A model generated the notes under the pieces. That model was not told where the DNA came from. It saw only the letters and a list, made by a program, of their open reading frames with translations, and ran no database searches. A stretch of DNA of 20,717 nucleotides, from NCBI GenBank assembly GCA_000969725.1, contig JXSR01S017027.1. One strand, 5' to 3'. Positions 9,089 through 18,004 of the stretch are shown here, one piece after another. Source of the stretch: Ophiothrix spiculata. Its lineage: Eukaryota; Echinodermata; Ophiuroidea; Amphilepidida; Ophiotrichidae. Every line of letters starts with the position of its first letter. The first letter of the stretch is position 1. The translations under genes and the position numbers were made by a program.

Positions 9089-9480
9089 TATTATTATTAT
9101 TATTATTATTACAAAGCATTTATAAAGCGCTCTACAAAGAACACAGCGCAGATAACATATATACATGAAAATACAACAGTATGAACTACAACATTATGCT
9201 GAAAACAGGTGAGTTTTAAGTGCACGTCTGAAAGCAGGCAATGATACAGACTCTCTCAGATTAGAGGGAAGCAACATGAAAGGATGAATCCCCAGCTCGT
9301 TTATGAGAGCGTGGAATGTACAGCTGGGTGGAATCTGAGGAAGATCTGAGACTTCGCCTGCATTCAGACATGGTCCTATCGCTCTGCAATGAAACAAATT
9401 CAGCTAAGTACGATGGCACAATGTTGTTAATGCACTTGTACACATAAAGTAAAAAGGGCTTGATGGTTTCAAGCGGGGTC
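9089..9480 (-). mobile_element. L2-like LINE 3' end with (AAT)n tail
   Basis: On the minus strand this reads MYKCINNIVPSYLAEFVSLQ, a SLRSSSDSTQLYIPRSH block, GDSSFHVA, then after a frameshift PSNLRESVSLPAFRRALKTHLF. This is the C-terminal end typical of L2/CR1-type reverse transcriptases (YK-LNN-P-YL, and S-FK-LKT-LF). The tail is the tandem ATT on the plus strand (9089-9111). The 5' end is truncated near 9480. The tail starts immediately after the exon 4 donor and leaves GTAAGT intact. Confidence 0.8.
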
Positions 9481-9584
9481 GGGATATACAGAAAGGTATG
9501 GTTAAAATATTACAAAAAATTCAGACATTTGCAAAAGTCTGAATAAATCATGGATATATAGTATTAGTTATTGCGTAAAGCGGA

Positions 9585-9687
9585 GGTATGTTATGGGAAA
9601 TACTCGTGCGCGAAGTGTCATATCCAGGCAAAGCACAGCTGAGTCTGGATATGACACTGAGCGCACGAGTTTTTCCCATAACATACC
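9585..9687. repeat. Long hairpin in intron 4 (43-bp arms)
   Basis: Arms 9585-9627 and 9645-9687 are inverted copies with a few mismatches (GGTATGTTATGGGAAA and CTCGTGCGC against their complements, and GTGTCATATCCAG against CTGGATATGACAC). The loop is 17 bases. No coding meaning is seen, and the open frame through it is incidental. Confidence 0.85.
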
Positions 9688-9710
9688 GAGGCTGAACCAA
9701 AAAATACGAT

Positions 9711-10173
9711 TTTATCATACCACTAAGTCAATCTTAATCATCAAACTATTTATTTATTTGTTTTTTCAACTTTTTTGGCTTTATTCCACAAAAATTAACA
9801 AAAACGAACCACTTTTGGTGAACGTTATACTCTACGTAGTACTGCGCATCCCTACAAATTTAAAATGCAACGTTCCGACGTGCTCAGAAACATGATATAA
9901 GTGCGTCTGACGCGCTCAGGGTATGATACAAAATATATCCCGGCAGCGGCTTTTCCAAATATGGTCATAAATTCTCTTAGCAGGCATGAGAATTTTAAGT
10001 TTTTAAAAGGAATTCATTTTTTTTGGTTGCCAAAATTTACGTGGTTTTATTTATTTTAAGCCTATTTGGAGCATTTTTTCCTAATTTTACGCAATTTTTC
10101 AGTCTTTCTCACCACTTTCAGGGGGTTTTTTTATGAAAGACCATTCCCATGCCTGTCTTAGTGGTATGATAAA
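9711..10173. repeat. Inverted 17-mer pair
   Basis: TTTATCATACCACTAAG (9711-9727) is perfectly mirrored at 10157-10173. The intervening 430 bases are AT-rich and hold no gene that I recognise. It may be the remnant of an inverted-repeat element adjoining the 9585-9687 hairpin. Confidence 0.5.
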
Positions 10174-10295
10174 AGTGCTACTGAGGCAGGGCACACTTGG
10201 TGGCTTTGCAGAGTCGAACATAGGATTGACTTGCAAGAGTTCAGAGGTTTTGAATCTCAGTGAAAACAGGAAATATTTGTTAGTCACATTCAGAC

Positions 10296-10347
10296 TTGGG
10301 AGCTAGGAAAATGTTTGGGAGCTAGGAAAATGTTTGGGAGCTAGGGT
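10296..10347. repeat. Short 19-bp tandem repeat (2.7 copies)
   Basis: TTGGGAGCTAGGAAAATGT is repeated at 10296 and 10315, with a partial third copy from 10334. The copies are identical where they overlap, suggesting a recent duplication. Confidence 0.95.
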
Positions 10348-11004
10348 TATTAGAAAAAAAAAGGATTTGACTGAATATCGGAAAGCAACAGTAACCCAAG
10401 CCCAAAGCAGTAGTTTTTGTGAAAAACAAACAACAAAAAAAGACTTCAAAGTATGTCTCATGTTTTAGTTATGACAAATTGGCTCACAGGGTATATTCAT
10501 GAACCCAATTGCCATACAAAATATGATTTTTCAACATTTTTGGGTCATTTTAGATGGTTGACTTGGGTTATTCATATGTGCTGCATGTATTAATATTTAA
10601 GTACTTGAGGGTTTTCATTTTTACTCAATATTTTGTACAATAATGTATTTGTGCTTATGTACTACTGCTTCTCTGAGCCAAATTTCATTATAAAATTCAA
10701 TCAGAAAAGCAGTATTATTATTATTTTTTTTTTTGGACTGCCATTTTGAAATGAAACTACTGATTTTCAATTTTTGCATATTATTTGACTTATGTTGACA
10801 AAACCCACACCTGACTCAAATTTCAAGAGGAAGTTTGGCTGGAAACATGGTTTCGACTACTTATTTTACTTTAATCACATAGCATGTGTATGCAACACTT
10901 ACCCAAGTCCATTGATTTTGTCATATTTTATGTGCATTAAAGACTTTTTTGGGAAGTTGCAGTGTTGATTTGTTTTAGTCTTTCTCATACAAGGTAGGCC
11001 TATC
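10348..11004. other. Intron 4 stretch with no recognised feature
   Basis: AT-rich sequence with T-runs. I see no coding exon, RNA gene or repeat family in it. Confidence 0.5.
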
Positions 11005-11147
11005 CAGGGTTGGTGATTTTTTTATTTATAAAAATCATGATTTAAATCATTGATTTTAATTAAAAAAATTGATTTAAATCAATTAAAATCAAATAAATAT
11101 AGAGTTTTTTCAATTAAAATCAACTTGATTTAAATCAAACAACCCTG
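11005..11147. mobile_element. Small AT-rich MITE with CAGGGTTG termini
   Basis: CAGGGTTG (11005-11012) and CAACCCTG (11140-11147) bracket a dense set of ATTTAAATCA-type palindromes (about 11038-11135). The total is 143 bases with no coding content. It has the form of a miniature inverted-repeat element. No clear target duplication is visible. Confidence 0.6.
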
Positions 11148-11355
11148 TCCTGGCCCTATCTATAAGAAAGTCTAATAGAATTTGTGAATAACGCATTTTT
11201 GAAAAAAAAAATGGACTTGGGTCAGTGTTACATTCCAGTATTCAATTGTATTGTTTTGACCTAATTTACCCAGTCAGATAAGGGAAATCAATGATTTAAA
11301 TGAATAGCCCAAGAAAAATAATTAATAATATACTGTCTTTTGATATTTTCACAAG

Positions 11356-11410
11356 TCAACAGAAGAAAAAGAGACACGGAGACAGGAAGATGCTGCTTCA
11401 TCCCCACCAG
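11356..11410 (+). CDS. SKA2: SKA2-like protein, coding exon 5 (linker)
   Basis: The exon has 55 bases from acceptor TTTTCACAAG (ending 11355) to donor GTAAGG (11411), entering in phase 0 and leaving one extra base. It encodes STEEKETRRQEDAASSPP plus a G that completes an alanine codon with exon 6. The start was chosen because only this acceptor gives a 1-base overhang that matches the 2-base start of exon 6. The alternative CAG acceptor (ending 11362) gives a lysine-rich, wrong-phase reading. The content is charged and probably disordered. Confidence 0.65.
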
Positions 11411-11452
11411 GTAAGGTGCATGAGAGAGAGATTCTCTCCATAGCTTACTTTG

Positions 11453-11843
11453 TATACTCTATAAATCTTGAAGTATGCAACAAGTTGCCGATTAACGCAC
11501 ATAAACCAATAAGACCATACGCGGAAATAAATTAGTCCGTACTTTTCGAATCATAACAATGTACCCAATCATGTTGAATATTCAAATGAACTCTTATGCA
11601 AGATTTGTCCATTTGGTAGCAACAAAATTAACAAACATAATACCAAAATTATGAAAAATTCATGTACCAAGTGTATTAATATGCAGTGATTTGGTCTTAA
11701 TCAATCCTAATCAATCATTGCTAGTCTCTTCCACAATACAAAAACAACATTTCACAATGTTGTAGAATACAAGGGATATGCTATATTGGATCTCCTAACA
11801 GAGTCTGATTGCTTGTTGCATACTTCAAGGTTTATAGAATATA
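11453..11843. mobile_element. 391-bp inverted-repeat element in intron 5
   Basis: Arms of about 32 bases (11453-11484 and 11812-11843) share CTTGAAGTATGCAACAAG perfectly, with TATA-TTCTATAAA at the tips. TA-rich tips fit insertion at a TA. The interior is AT-rich with no transposase. It begins 43 bases after the exon 5 donor. Confidence 0.7.
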
Positions 11844-11868
11844 GGTTGTGTTCACACAAGCCCATTTA

Positions 11869-12532
11869 AGGTGGTTTCAGAGTAGCTGTCGTTGCGGCAG
11901 ACGACCAAGCTTGTAGTTGCGTCAAACGACCAAGCATTTGCAATTTTGAGTTTTCATAATTGCATATTGCCGCAATGGTCTGTCGCAAGAAAAGTTGAAT
12001 CTATTCCAACTCAAAATATCGTGTCGTTGCGACTTCCAAGACAGGGTAATTGATATATCGGCTTGTCGTGCTTGCCACAAAATTTTTGTGACGCGGCAAG
12101 GTCGAGTTTGCGCTCTTAAATTTTTTGACATCATGCTGGTCAATAACCAACCACCATTACAGACACTCTGGAACCGGTTTAGTCATGACTAGATTACTAA
12201 TTTGTGAGCTGCTTGTAGGCCTAATACACAAAAGTTTCTCATTTCGTCATGTGAATGCAAGAAAGTCATCTGTAATGGCTACCCTAAGTTTATATTTATT
12301 TTATACCTTGGCATAAGAACGTGAAAAATCCCTCAAAATCTTCCTTGTCTTATATCAGTGGTTCTTGAAATGGTTCTTCAGGTGACACCTGGTTCTTTAA
12401 ATGATTCTTCAAGTGACGCTGAAGAACCATTCAAGAACCACTGACCCAAGACTGGAGGTCATGCAGTGTGCAATCCAAATTTATGACGCAAGGCAGCTAT
12501 TGCAGATACGACTTTCTTACATTCACACGACG
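11869..12532. repeat. Dispersed repeat, copy B
   Basis: This is the partner of the copy at 5262-5645, with similarity at both ends in the same order. The left part also contains a local partial duplication (ACGACCAAGC at about 11900 and 11927). A hairpin (12356-12443) lies near the right end. No gene is recognised. Confidence 0.45.
12356..12443. repeat. Hairpin with 25-bp arms in intron 5
   Basis: CAGTGGTTCTTGAAATGG with TTCTTCAG (12356-12381) pairs with 12419-12443, with one bulged A as the only defect. The 37-base loop contains a second diverged copy of TGGTTCTTCAGGTGAC (12371 and 12402). The shape could be mistaken for a microRNA precursor, but the internal direct repeats argue for a simple fold-back repeat. 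Confidence 0.8.
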
Positions 12533-12599
12533 ATTTGTGACAAAAGGTGTTTTCAATGCACTTACTTTGTGAATGTCACCCTTATGATCCTGTAATCTG

Positions 12600-13257
12600 A
12601 TATTTTATATATGCATACATTACTGATTCCTCAAAATCTCCCTTAGATATTTCATTTGACTATCAAAGCCTGCGAAAACAAAGAAAATACAAACAAAATG
12701 TATTTCTGTTGTCCGTTTTGCCGCTTTAAATCTTATTTCAAATAAGGATCACTGCTTTTGGTGAATAAGGACTTAAATTGACCTACTCCTAGGTGATTAA
12801 GACTCGTGTAAACTAGCGGTATTTAGTTATGTGTGAATACAATTATAGGCTTGTCTTTACTCTTGATCATTTAGTCTTTACTATACTTTACCAACTCTTG
12901 AGCTGATTGCATAGAGTAAAGCTAGAGTCATATTTTCTTTTTTCTCCTTCACTTTCAAGTGGGGAATACAGAATGATTAAATTGTGTCATCCTGTTGAAC
13001 TTCAAAAATGATGAAAAATGAACTTGTGACTTGGAAAAATGTTGTTGGAAGAATTGTCTTTAGGGACTTACAGGCCATTCTGTTTCAATATGTCACAAAT
13101 GTCACACAACGTTACATGCTTCTTTACTTGAACTTGAGAATGTTATAGTTTTGGTTACCATTCTAATATGATAAGCATACCGCGTCCTTCCACGTAGGTT
13201 GCTCGTGAGTTTGCTGGAAAAGTGATGGTTACATTTACAATACCATGCAACAACATG
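12600..13257. other. Intron 5 stretch with no recognised feature
   Basis: AT-rich sequence. I see no exon, RNA gene or clear repeat. Confidence 0.5.
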
Positions 13258-13265
13258 ATTTGTAG

Positions 13266-13519
13266 CAGTGTTCCTGCTAAGGCCGTATGTCGTGAAATTG
13301 ACGCAAAAGCTCTACAATTGGCGCAAGGGGGTCCCAAAACAAAACAAAAATCAAAAATAGGAGTTTGGTTGTACACAATGGTCATTTATTTCAGTTTTAT
13401 TCAGATTATTCAAAATTACTCTAATTTTTGAGGCGATCTTTCTGAAATTTGTGATGATGAGTTGTATTTTTTTCTTTAATATCCCTTTGGCGCAAAGTAA
13501 AATCCTTGCGGGAACACTG
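13266..13519. mobile_element. hAT-like miniature element
   Basis: The termini CAGTGTTCCTGC (13266) and GCGGGAACACTG (ending 13519) are inverted. The flanks ATTTGTAG (13258-13265) and ATTGTAG (13520-13526) look like an 8-bp target duplication with one base lost. CAGTG-type ends and 8-bp duplications are typical of hAT elements. Its 254 bases contain no transposase, so it would be non-autonomous. Confidence 0.6.
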
Positions 13520-13526
13520 ATTGTAG

Positions 13527-14901
13527 CCATTAATGACTGGAGAAATAGAATTGCAGGGTAGTTGCTTTACATCTTTTCTGTCAAACTTGTCATTTTTGAA
13601 AAAAATGAAGTTAAAAAGGAAAGTGTAACACCAGCTTTTAAAAGCATTTGGGAAGTGTTTTGGTCATGACTTGATATGCTTTACAAGTTTGTGGGGTTTC
13701 TTGCAATATGTGTGTTTAGCTCATAAACCACTAGTATTCAATGTACACAAGCAACCCACAACCATTTGAAGTCACAACAAATCTATTGACCTAATCAACA
13801 GTTTCTGAACACCTAAGGTCACACTTATGTAATGATTTTGGTACCATCTTGCCGCACAACCTAGGTTACAACCTTTTTAGCTGGTTAACAATAATATCTA
13901 GAAACTGTAAATGACTGGAAGACATCTGTGATAATTGAGTATTATGTCAAATGTCCCTAAAAATCAACATTTTCAGTTTATCTGATTATGATAATTCAAT
14001 ATTTTTTCACTCATAGTTTCAGAATGATTATTTGACTGCATTTATGAAGACCTGACTTGTAGTTTTCCTGCTCTTGTTGAAAAAAAAAAGATTATTATAT
14101 TGTCAAATTGAAGCATGTGGTTACATGAACAATACGGTATAATAACAATGCTATTTGCAGAGGTGTGTCTCTATTAACCAATTAATCAATCACAGGGGTG
14201 AAAAGCTGTCGGCCATACAAAGAATTTATTCAATATCTATGGGATGATTGTAACTACCAGTCTTGTTTTGTCACTATTGAACCAATACACTGCAAGCGGT
14301 TGTGAATCGTGGTTGGTAAATTGACACACTTAAAACATACGACTTATTCAAAAAAAATGGTCACAACAATTCAAGTGTAGTTACAGCTTAAAAAGATGCT
14401 GCAATTCTGGATGGCACAAGGAAACAAAAAAATCTACTTTAACAAAGCCTGAATGCATTTGCTCAATCACATTTGTACGAACCACAGACCTTCCCGATCC
14501 ACTAACGAGTCACCAATTAGGCTAGGGCGGCACAGGACGCGCAATAAATTGCATGTTTACCTCGGGTTTTATGGGGTATTCATCCGTGGTATTGCCCGTA
14601 TATTTCAATGCATAAATAAAAAGAAAAGTATAGTTTTTAAAAATAATCAGAATATCATACTAGTTTTCTGGGGTCAAAGTACTGACCTCAGCGGTTTTGA
14701 AATCTGTATATTTTTATACGCTAAGTAAGGGCATAAAATGAATTTTTTGAACTTTAGTTAAAATTCAAGTTTTTTGAATGGGAGTTTCAAAATCTGATGA
14801 CGTCACATCCTACCCCCCCCCCCCTGAACTGGGCTGCAATTTGACGTAGTTAAACAACTTTGTGAACTGAATTATTGTTACATTGACATTATTGAACTCA
14901 T
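13527..14901. other. Intron 5 stretch with a C-run
   Basis: Mostly AT-rich sequence without recognisable genes. Near 14797-14825 a GATGACGTCACATCC phrase followed by a C-run looks like part of a dispersed repeat, but I cannot delimit it. The open frame at 14453-14728 has no recognisable domain. Confidence 0.4.
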
Positions 14902-15619
14902 ATACCGTACTGACTCGAGTAATGTCCCACCTTTTTTGAATGGAACTTGGATCAAAGTTAGGAGCTGGGACTTTACGCGAGGCAAATGAGAGAGACAGAA
15001 CTAATCGGTCAATCTACAGAGGTAAACAATGCCAGTGAACTGTCTGACCAAGAGGAATCAAATCAATCTATTCACTGTAATGTTTTGAATCAAATATTTC
15101 AGGATTCAGTTCAGTAAATATTCTTTAAAATTATCCCCTAGAGTTTTTTCAACAAACACTTACAGGAACGTACCAATCAAGGTTAAATATGGTGAAATTA
15201 TTTTTGCACATCCGATCTTGACATTCTCCATTTTGGAATTTTGTTACAGTAACAATCGCGATTGCGCATGTTCGATAGATATTTTTACCATTATATGAAC
15301 GTAAAAGTCGCCATCTGTTGAAACTTAGAACATAAAAACAGTAAAAAGGTGCATATTCATCCGCGATCAGCGTTTTCTATCGTAATTGAGATGACTTTGC
15401 GACTATTTTTTAAAGCAGATTTTGATATTATGATAAATTTCTAGGTGATTCAGCAAATTATGGCCACAAATAAAATGGTATTGGGATGATAATTTGGCGA
15501 CTTCTAAAGAATACCAATGGGACCTTTACCCGCGTGTACATTAATTTCCTGAAAATGTTTGTAAATATACGGGTGGTACATTGCGCGAAGATGGGATTTT
15601 ACATGCGTCAGTACGGTAT
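14902..15619. mobile_element. 718-bp inverted-repeat element upstream of exon 6
   Basis: ATACCGTACTGAC at 14902 is mirrored by GTCAGTACGGTAT ending at 15619. Inverted similarity continues inward with TAATGTCCCACC against a GGGATTTTA stretch. No target duplication is certain and no transposase is seen. It ends only 70 bases before exon 6, so the branch-point region of that exon lies between the element and the acceptor. Confidence 0.55.
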
Positions 15620-15689
15620 TTCTATTCCATTGGTTTACCTATCTCAGATATGTCATACGTAACCAATTCAAATGTATCTTTGATTTCAG

Positions 15690-15814
15690 CTTTACAAATA
15701 AGCCCAGCAGAACAAAGGAAACACAGTACAGAGTGTATTGAGGTGACGGAAGAAGAATTCAAATCGGTTTCATCATTAGTACGTGGAAGAGCCACTCTTG
15801 CTGACGTTAACAAG
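15690..15814 (+). CDS. SKA2: SKA2-like protein, coding exon 6 (SKA1-MTBD-like start)
   Basis: The exon has 125 bases, an acceptor TTTGATTTCAG (ending 15689) and a donor GTAAAT (15815). It enters one base into a codon, matching exon 5, and leaves in phase 0. It encodes ALQISPAEQRKHSTECIEV followed by TEEEFKSVSSLVRGRATLAD and VNK. The TEEEF, V, two-residue spacer, L-V-R-G-R-x-T and V-N pattern resembles the first helices of the SKA1 microtubule-binding domain (in human SKA1: NEFNGVPSYMKSRLT then IN). The signature proline-tyrosine of SKA1 is absent here. The similarity is by eye, so the domain call is a hypothesis. The donor has been amplified into a minisatellite. Confidence 0.7.
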
Positions 15815-16180
15815 GTAAATCATATGACTGGCGGTTACTCCTTTAAGCCTTTACGTGGAACAAGGTAAATCATATTGACTGGGGGTTACTCCTTTAAGCC
15901 TTTAGTCGAACAAGGTCAATCATATTGACTGGGGGTTACTCCTTTAAGCCTTTAGTGGAACAAGGTCAATCATATTGACTGGGGTTACTCCTTTAAGCCT
16001 TTAGTGGACAAGGTAAATCATATTGACTGGGGGTTACTCCTTTAAGCCTTTAGTGGAACAAGGTCAATCATATTGACTAGGGTTACTCCTTTACGCCTTT
16101 AGTGGAACAAGGTAAATCATATTGACTTGGGTTACTCCTTCAAAGATGCAGATACCTGTTTGACATAAACAAGGTAAATC
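15811..16180. repeat. 50-bp minisatellite built on the exon 6 donor
   Basis: CAAGGT(A/C)AATCATATTGACT plus GGGGGTTACTCCTTTAAGCC recurs with a period of 48-50 bases. The CAAGGT core starts at 15811, 15861, 15911, 15961, 16009, 16059, 16108 and a diverged 16170. The first core is the real exon 6 end and donor, so every unit carries a donor-like AACAAG/GT. Units with GTAAAT (15811, 15861, 16009, 16108, 16170) keep a plausible donor, while GTCAAT units are weaker. Reading on from the exon meets a stop at 15866. Confidence 0.92.
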
Positions 16181-16189
16181 TTGACTTCA

Positions 16190-16800
16190 TTTTTTTGTGT
16201 CGTCTGAAAGATGAGCACATAGGTATTTGGTAGTATGTCTGTGTAGCTGTCTTTCTGTCTGTCTGTCGTGGTTAACAATGTTAACCTTTTTCATAGTGAC
16301 ACTATTATCACATATTTTGACCGATTCTCATGGGACTTGGACGCAATGGTCCTTGGGTAGGGGCACACATACGGTCCCAACTGAAATGGGGTCAAAGGTC
16401 AACAAGGGGTCACCAGAGGTCAATGTCTGCTGGTGGTTGAAATAATAAGATTGATCACAAAATTCATATACTTTGTCAGATTGTCATGGAACTAGGACAC
16501 AATTTTGATGAAAGTTGGTGAAGCGGAGGGTCTACACCATGTGGGGTCTTCGCTGACAAATCCTAATTAAAGGTGCATGGATTTTGGTATGTTAAAGGTG
16601 TTGGGTTCATTTTCATTATTGTCATTATATCACAATCCCCCTCAAGCGTTTCACTGAAAAATGTAATTAAAGGTAAATGAATCAGTTTCTGGAAAAAATC
16701 TCAGAAAAAAATGCAAACTGTACCCGGGACCTGTACATCATTGACACACCACGATGACAGACGACACTAGCGGTCGGGGGACCGCGATGTATTTTTTATG
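16190..16800. repeat. Probable dispersed repeat with (CTGT)n
   Basis: A short CTGT microsatellite (about 16248-16267) is followed by two diverged versions of a phrase around ATTCTCATGGGACTTGGACGCA (16323) and ATTGTCATGGAACTAGGACACA (16481), with GGTCAAAGGTCA-rich sequence between. The style is that of an old dispersed repeat. No gene is recognised, and the 16227-16445 frame is not convincing. Confidence 0.4.
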
Positions 16801-17350
16801 TTTAGCTAGGTGTTTGTCAATATTGAAATTTTTAAATTAATGTTACCAGCCATAGTAAATTAAAGAAAGTAAAGTCATCAAGCTTATTAGCATTCTGACT
16901 TTGTGGATAAGTCATGAAATTTGGTACATGCCTGGATTGATGCTATATACATGAATGCATAGTGACCCCAACACTTCGATCTGGTCTTATGCAAAATTCA
17001 ATATCATTCCTTACATTTTGCATATGCAACAATAATGCTTCAAGCTTAATAGTTGAATTTCTGAGTCCAAGAATGCTCCTGTTGCTAGAGTACATTTCCA
17101 ACATTGCTTGTAAATCTGGCCTTCTCCAAAGGGACAAAGAAATTGTCCAAAGACTGTAAATTCTGGGAAAATTTAGCTCATCCACTGCAAAGATATTCAG
17201 AGAATATTGATTATGAAATTTAACATTATAAAAAAGCTACATGTAGCTCAAAGGTGTGTATATTTCTTTTTTTAATTTTTTTTTTTGAATGTTGCACACT
17301 AAAAAACGATAAAAATTGAGTCCGTTTTATTTCATGGTATTTAAACACGC
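16801..17350. other. Intron 6 stretch with no recognised feature
   Basis: AT-rich sequence before the exon 7 acceptors. The overlapping open frames at 16943-17185 on both strands show no known domain and are probably chance. Confidence 0.45.
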
Positions 17351-17351
17351 A

Positions 17352-17645
17352 TTTTGCGCACACTCTAATTAACTGTTGCTGTTCATTTTTCACAGGTGTA
17401 TAAAGTATTATTCTGCCATTTTAAAGAAGTTTGCTCAAACTTAAATGTTGCTGTTCATTTTTCACAGGTGTATAAAGTATTATTCTGCCATTTTAAAGAA
17501 GTTTGCACAAATTTAACTGTTGCTATTCATTTTTCACAGGTGTATAAAGTATTATTCCGCCATTTTAAAGAAGTTTGCACAAATTTAACTTTTGCTATTC
17601 ATTTTTCACAGGTGTATAAAGTATTATTCCGCCATTTTAAAGAAG
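17352..17645. repeat. 72-bp tandem repeat spanning the exon 7 acceptor
   Basis: Each unit joins about 38 bases of intron end (TTTGCRCA, TTAACTGTTGCT, the pyrimidine tract and CACAG) to the first 34 bases of exon 7 (GTGTATAAAGTATTATTC onward). Four units are present, nearly identical. The period is a multiple of three and no unit has a stop in the exon frame. Confidence 0.95.
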
Positions 17646-17731
17646 AAGGCAACACAGAAATGCTGACGGTACAAGATATGACAAAAATGGGTCTCAGGAT
17701 AACAGGCAATACAGGAGAAGCAAAGCTTAAG
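17396..17731 (+). CDS. SKA2: SKA2-like protein, coding exon 7 with four in-frame acceptors
   Basis: Four identical acceptors (TTCATTTTTCACAG) end at 17395, 17467, 17539 and 17611, exactly 72 bases apart. The last one gives a 40-codon exon beginning VYKVLFRHFKEEGNTEMLTV, then QDMTKMGLRITGNTGEAKLK. This plausibly continues the winged-helix block begun in exon 6. Using earlier acceptors adds one, two or three 24-residue units (VYKVLFCHFKEVC then a hydrophobic stretch ending HFSQ), always in frame. The exon probably ends at 17731 with a weak GTTGGT donor. Without splicing, translation stops after VGKAL at 17749. Total length would be 241 codons (last acceptor) to 313 (first) up to 17731. The remaining exons lie beyond the window. 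Confidence 0.68.
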
Positions 17732-17759
17732 GTTGGTAAAGCTTTATAAATAGCTGCAT

Positions 17760-17878
17760 AATACTTCACTATATTAGTAGTTAAGCAGATGGTATACTTC
17801 CCTGTATTAGCAAAGTTAGGTAGACGATATCCTTCACTGTATTAGCAAAGTTAGGTAGATGTATTATACTTCACTGTA
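17760..17878. repeat. 35-bp minisatellite, left part
   Basis: About three diverged units of TATTAGCAAAGTTAGGCAG with ATGGTATACTTCACTG lie just after exon 7. The array is interrupted at a TA by the fold-back element at 17879 and resumes at 20016. Confidence 0.9.
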
Positions 17879-18004
17879 CAGGATGTCCCAGAATAAACCT
17901 CACAATCTTTGCGTGTACTTTTCTTGGGTTTAACGGATAGTCAGAAAGTTTGTAAAGGTTGCATTTTATAGCCAATGAATTGAACTTTTAGATATTGTTT
18001 GTTT

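Noticed and set aside
8657..9166. 169-codon minus-strand frame across exon 4
   Set aside because: It is mostly low-complexity I, F and K runs from AT-rich repeats and the (ATT)n tail, antisense to exon 4.
11363..11410. Exon 5 starting at the CAG acceptor ending 11362
   Set aside because: It would give a lysine-rich reading and a phase-0 end that does not join exon 6, whereas the AAG acceptor gives matching phases.
12356..12443. MicroRNA precursor
   Set aside because: The arms and loop contain internal direct repeats, and I see no known miRNA seed. Human SKA2 does host intronic miRNAs, but nothing here resembles them.
13155..13431. Overlapping frames on both strands near 13155-13431
   Set aside because: They overlap a hAT-like element and show no domain or splice context.
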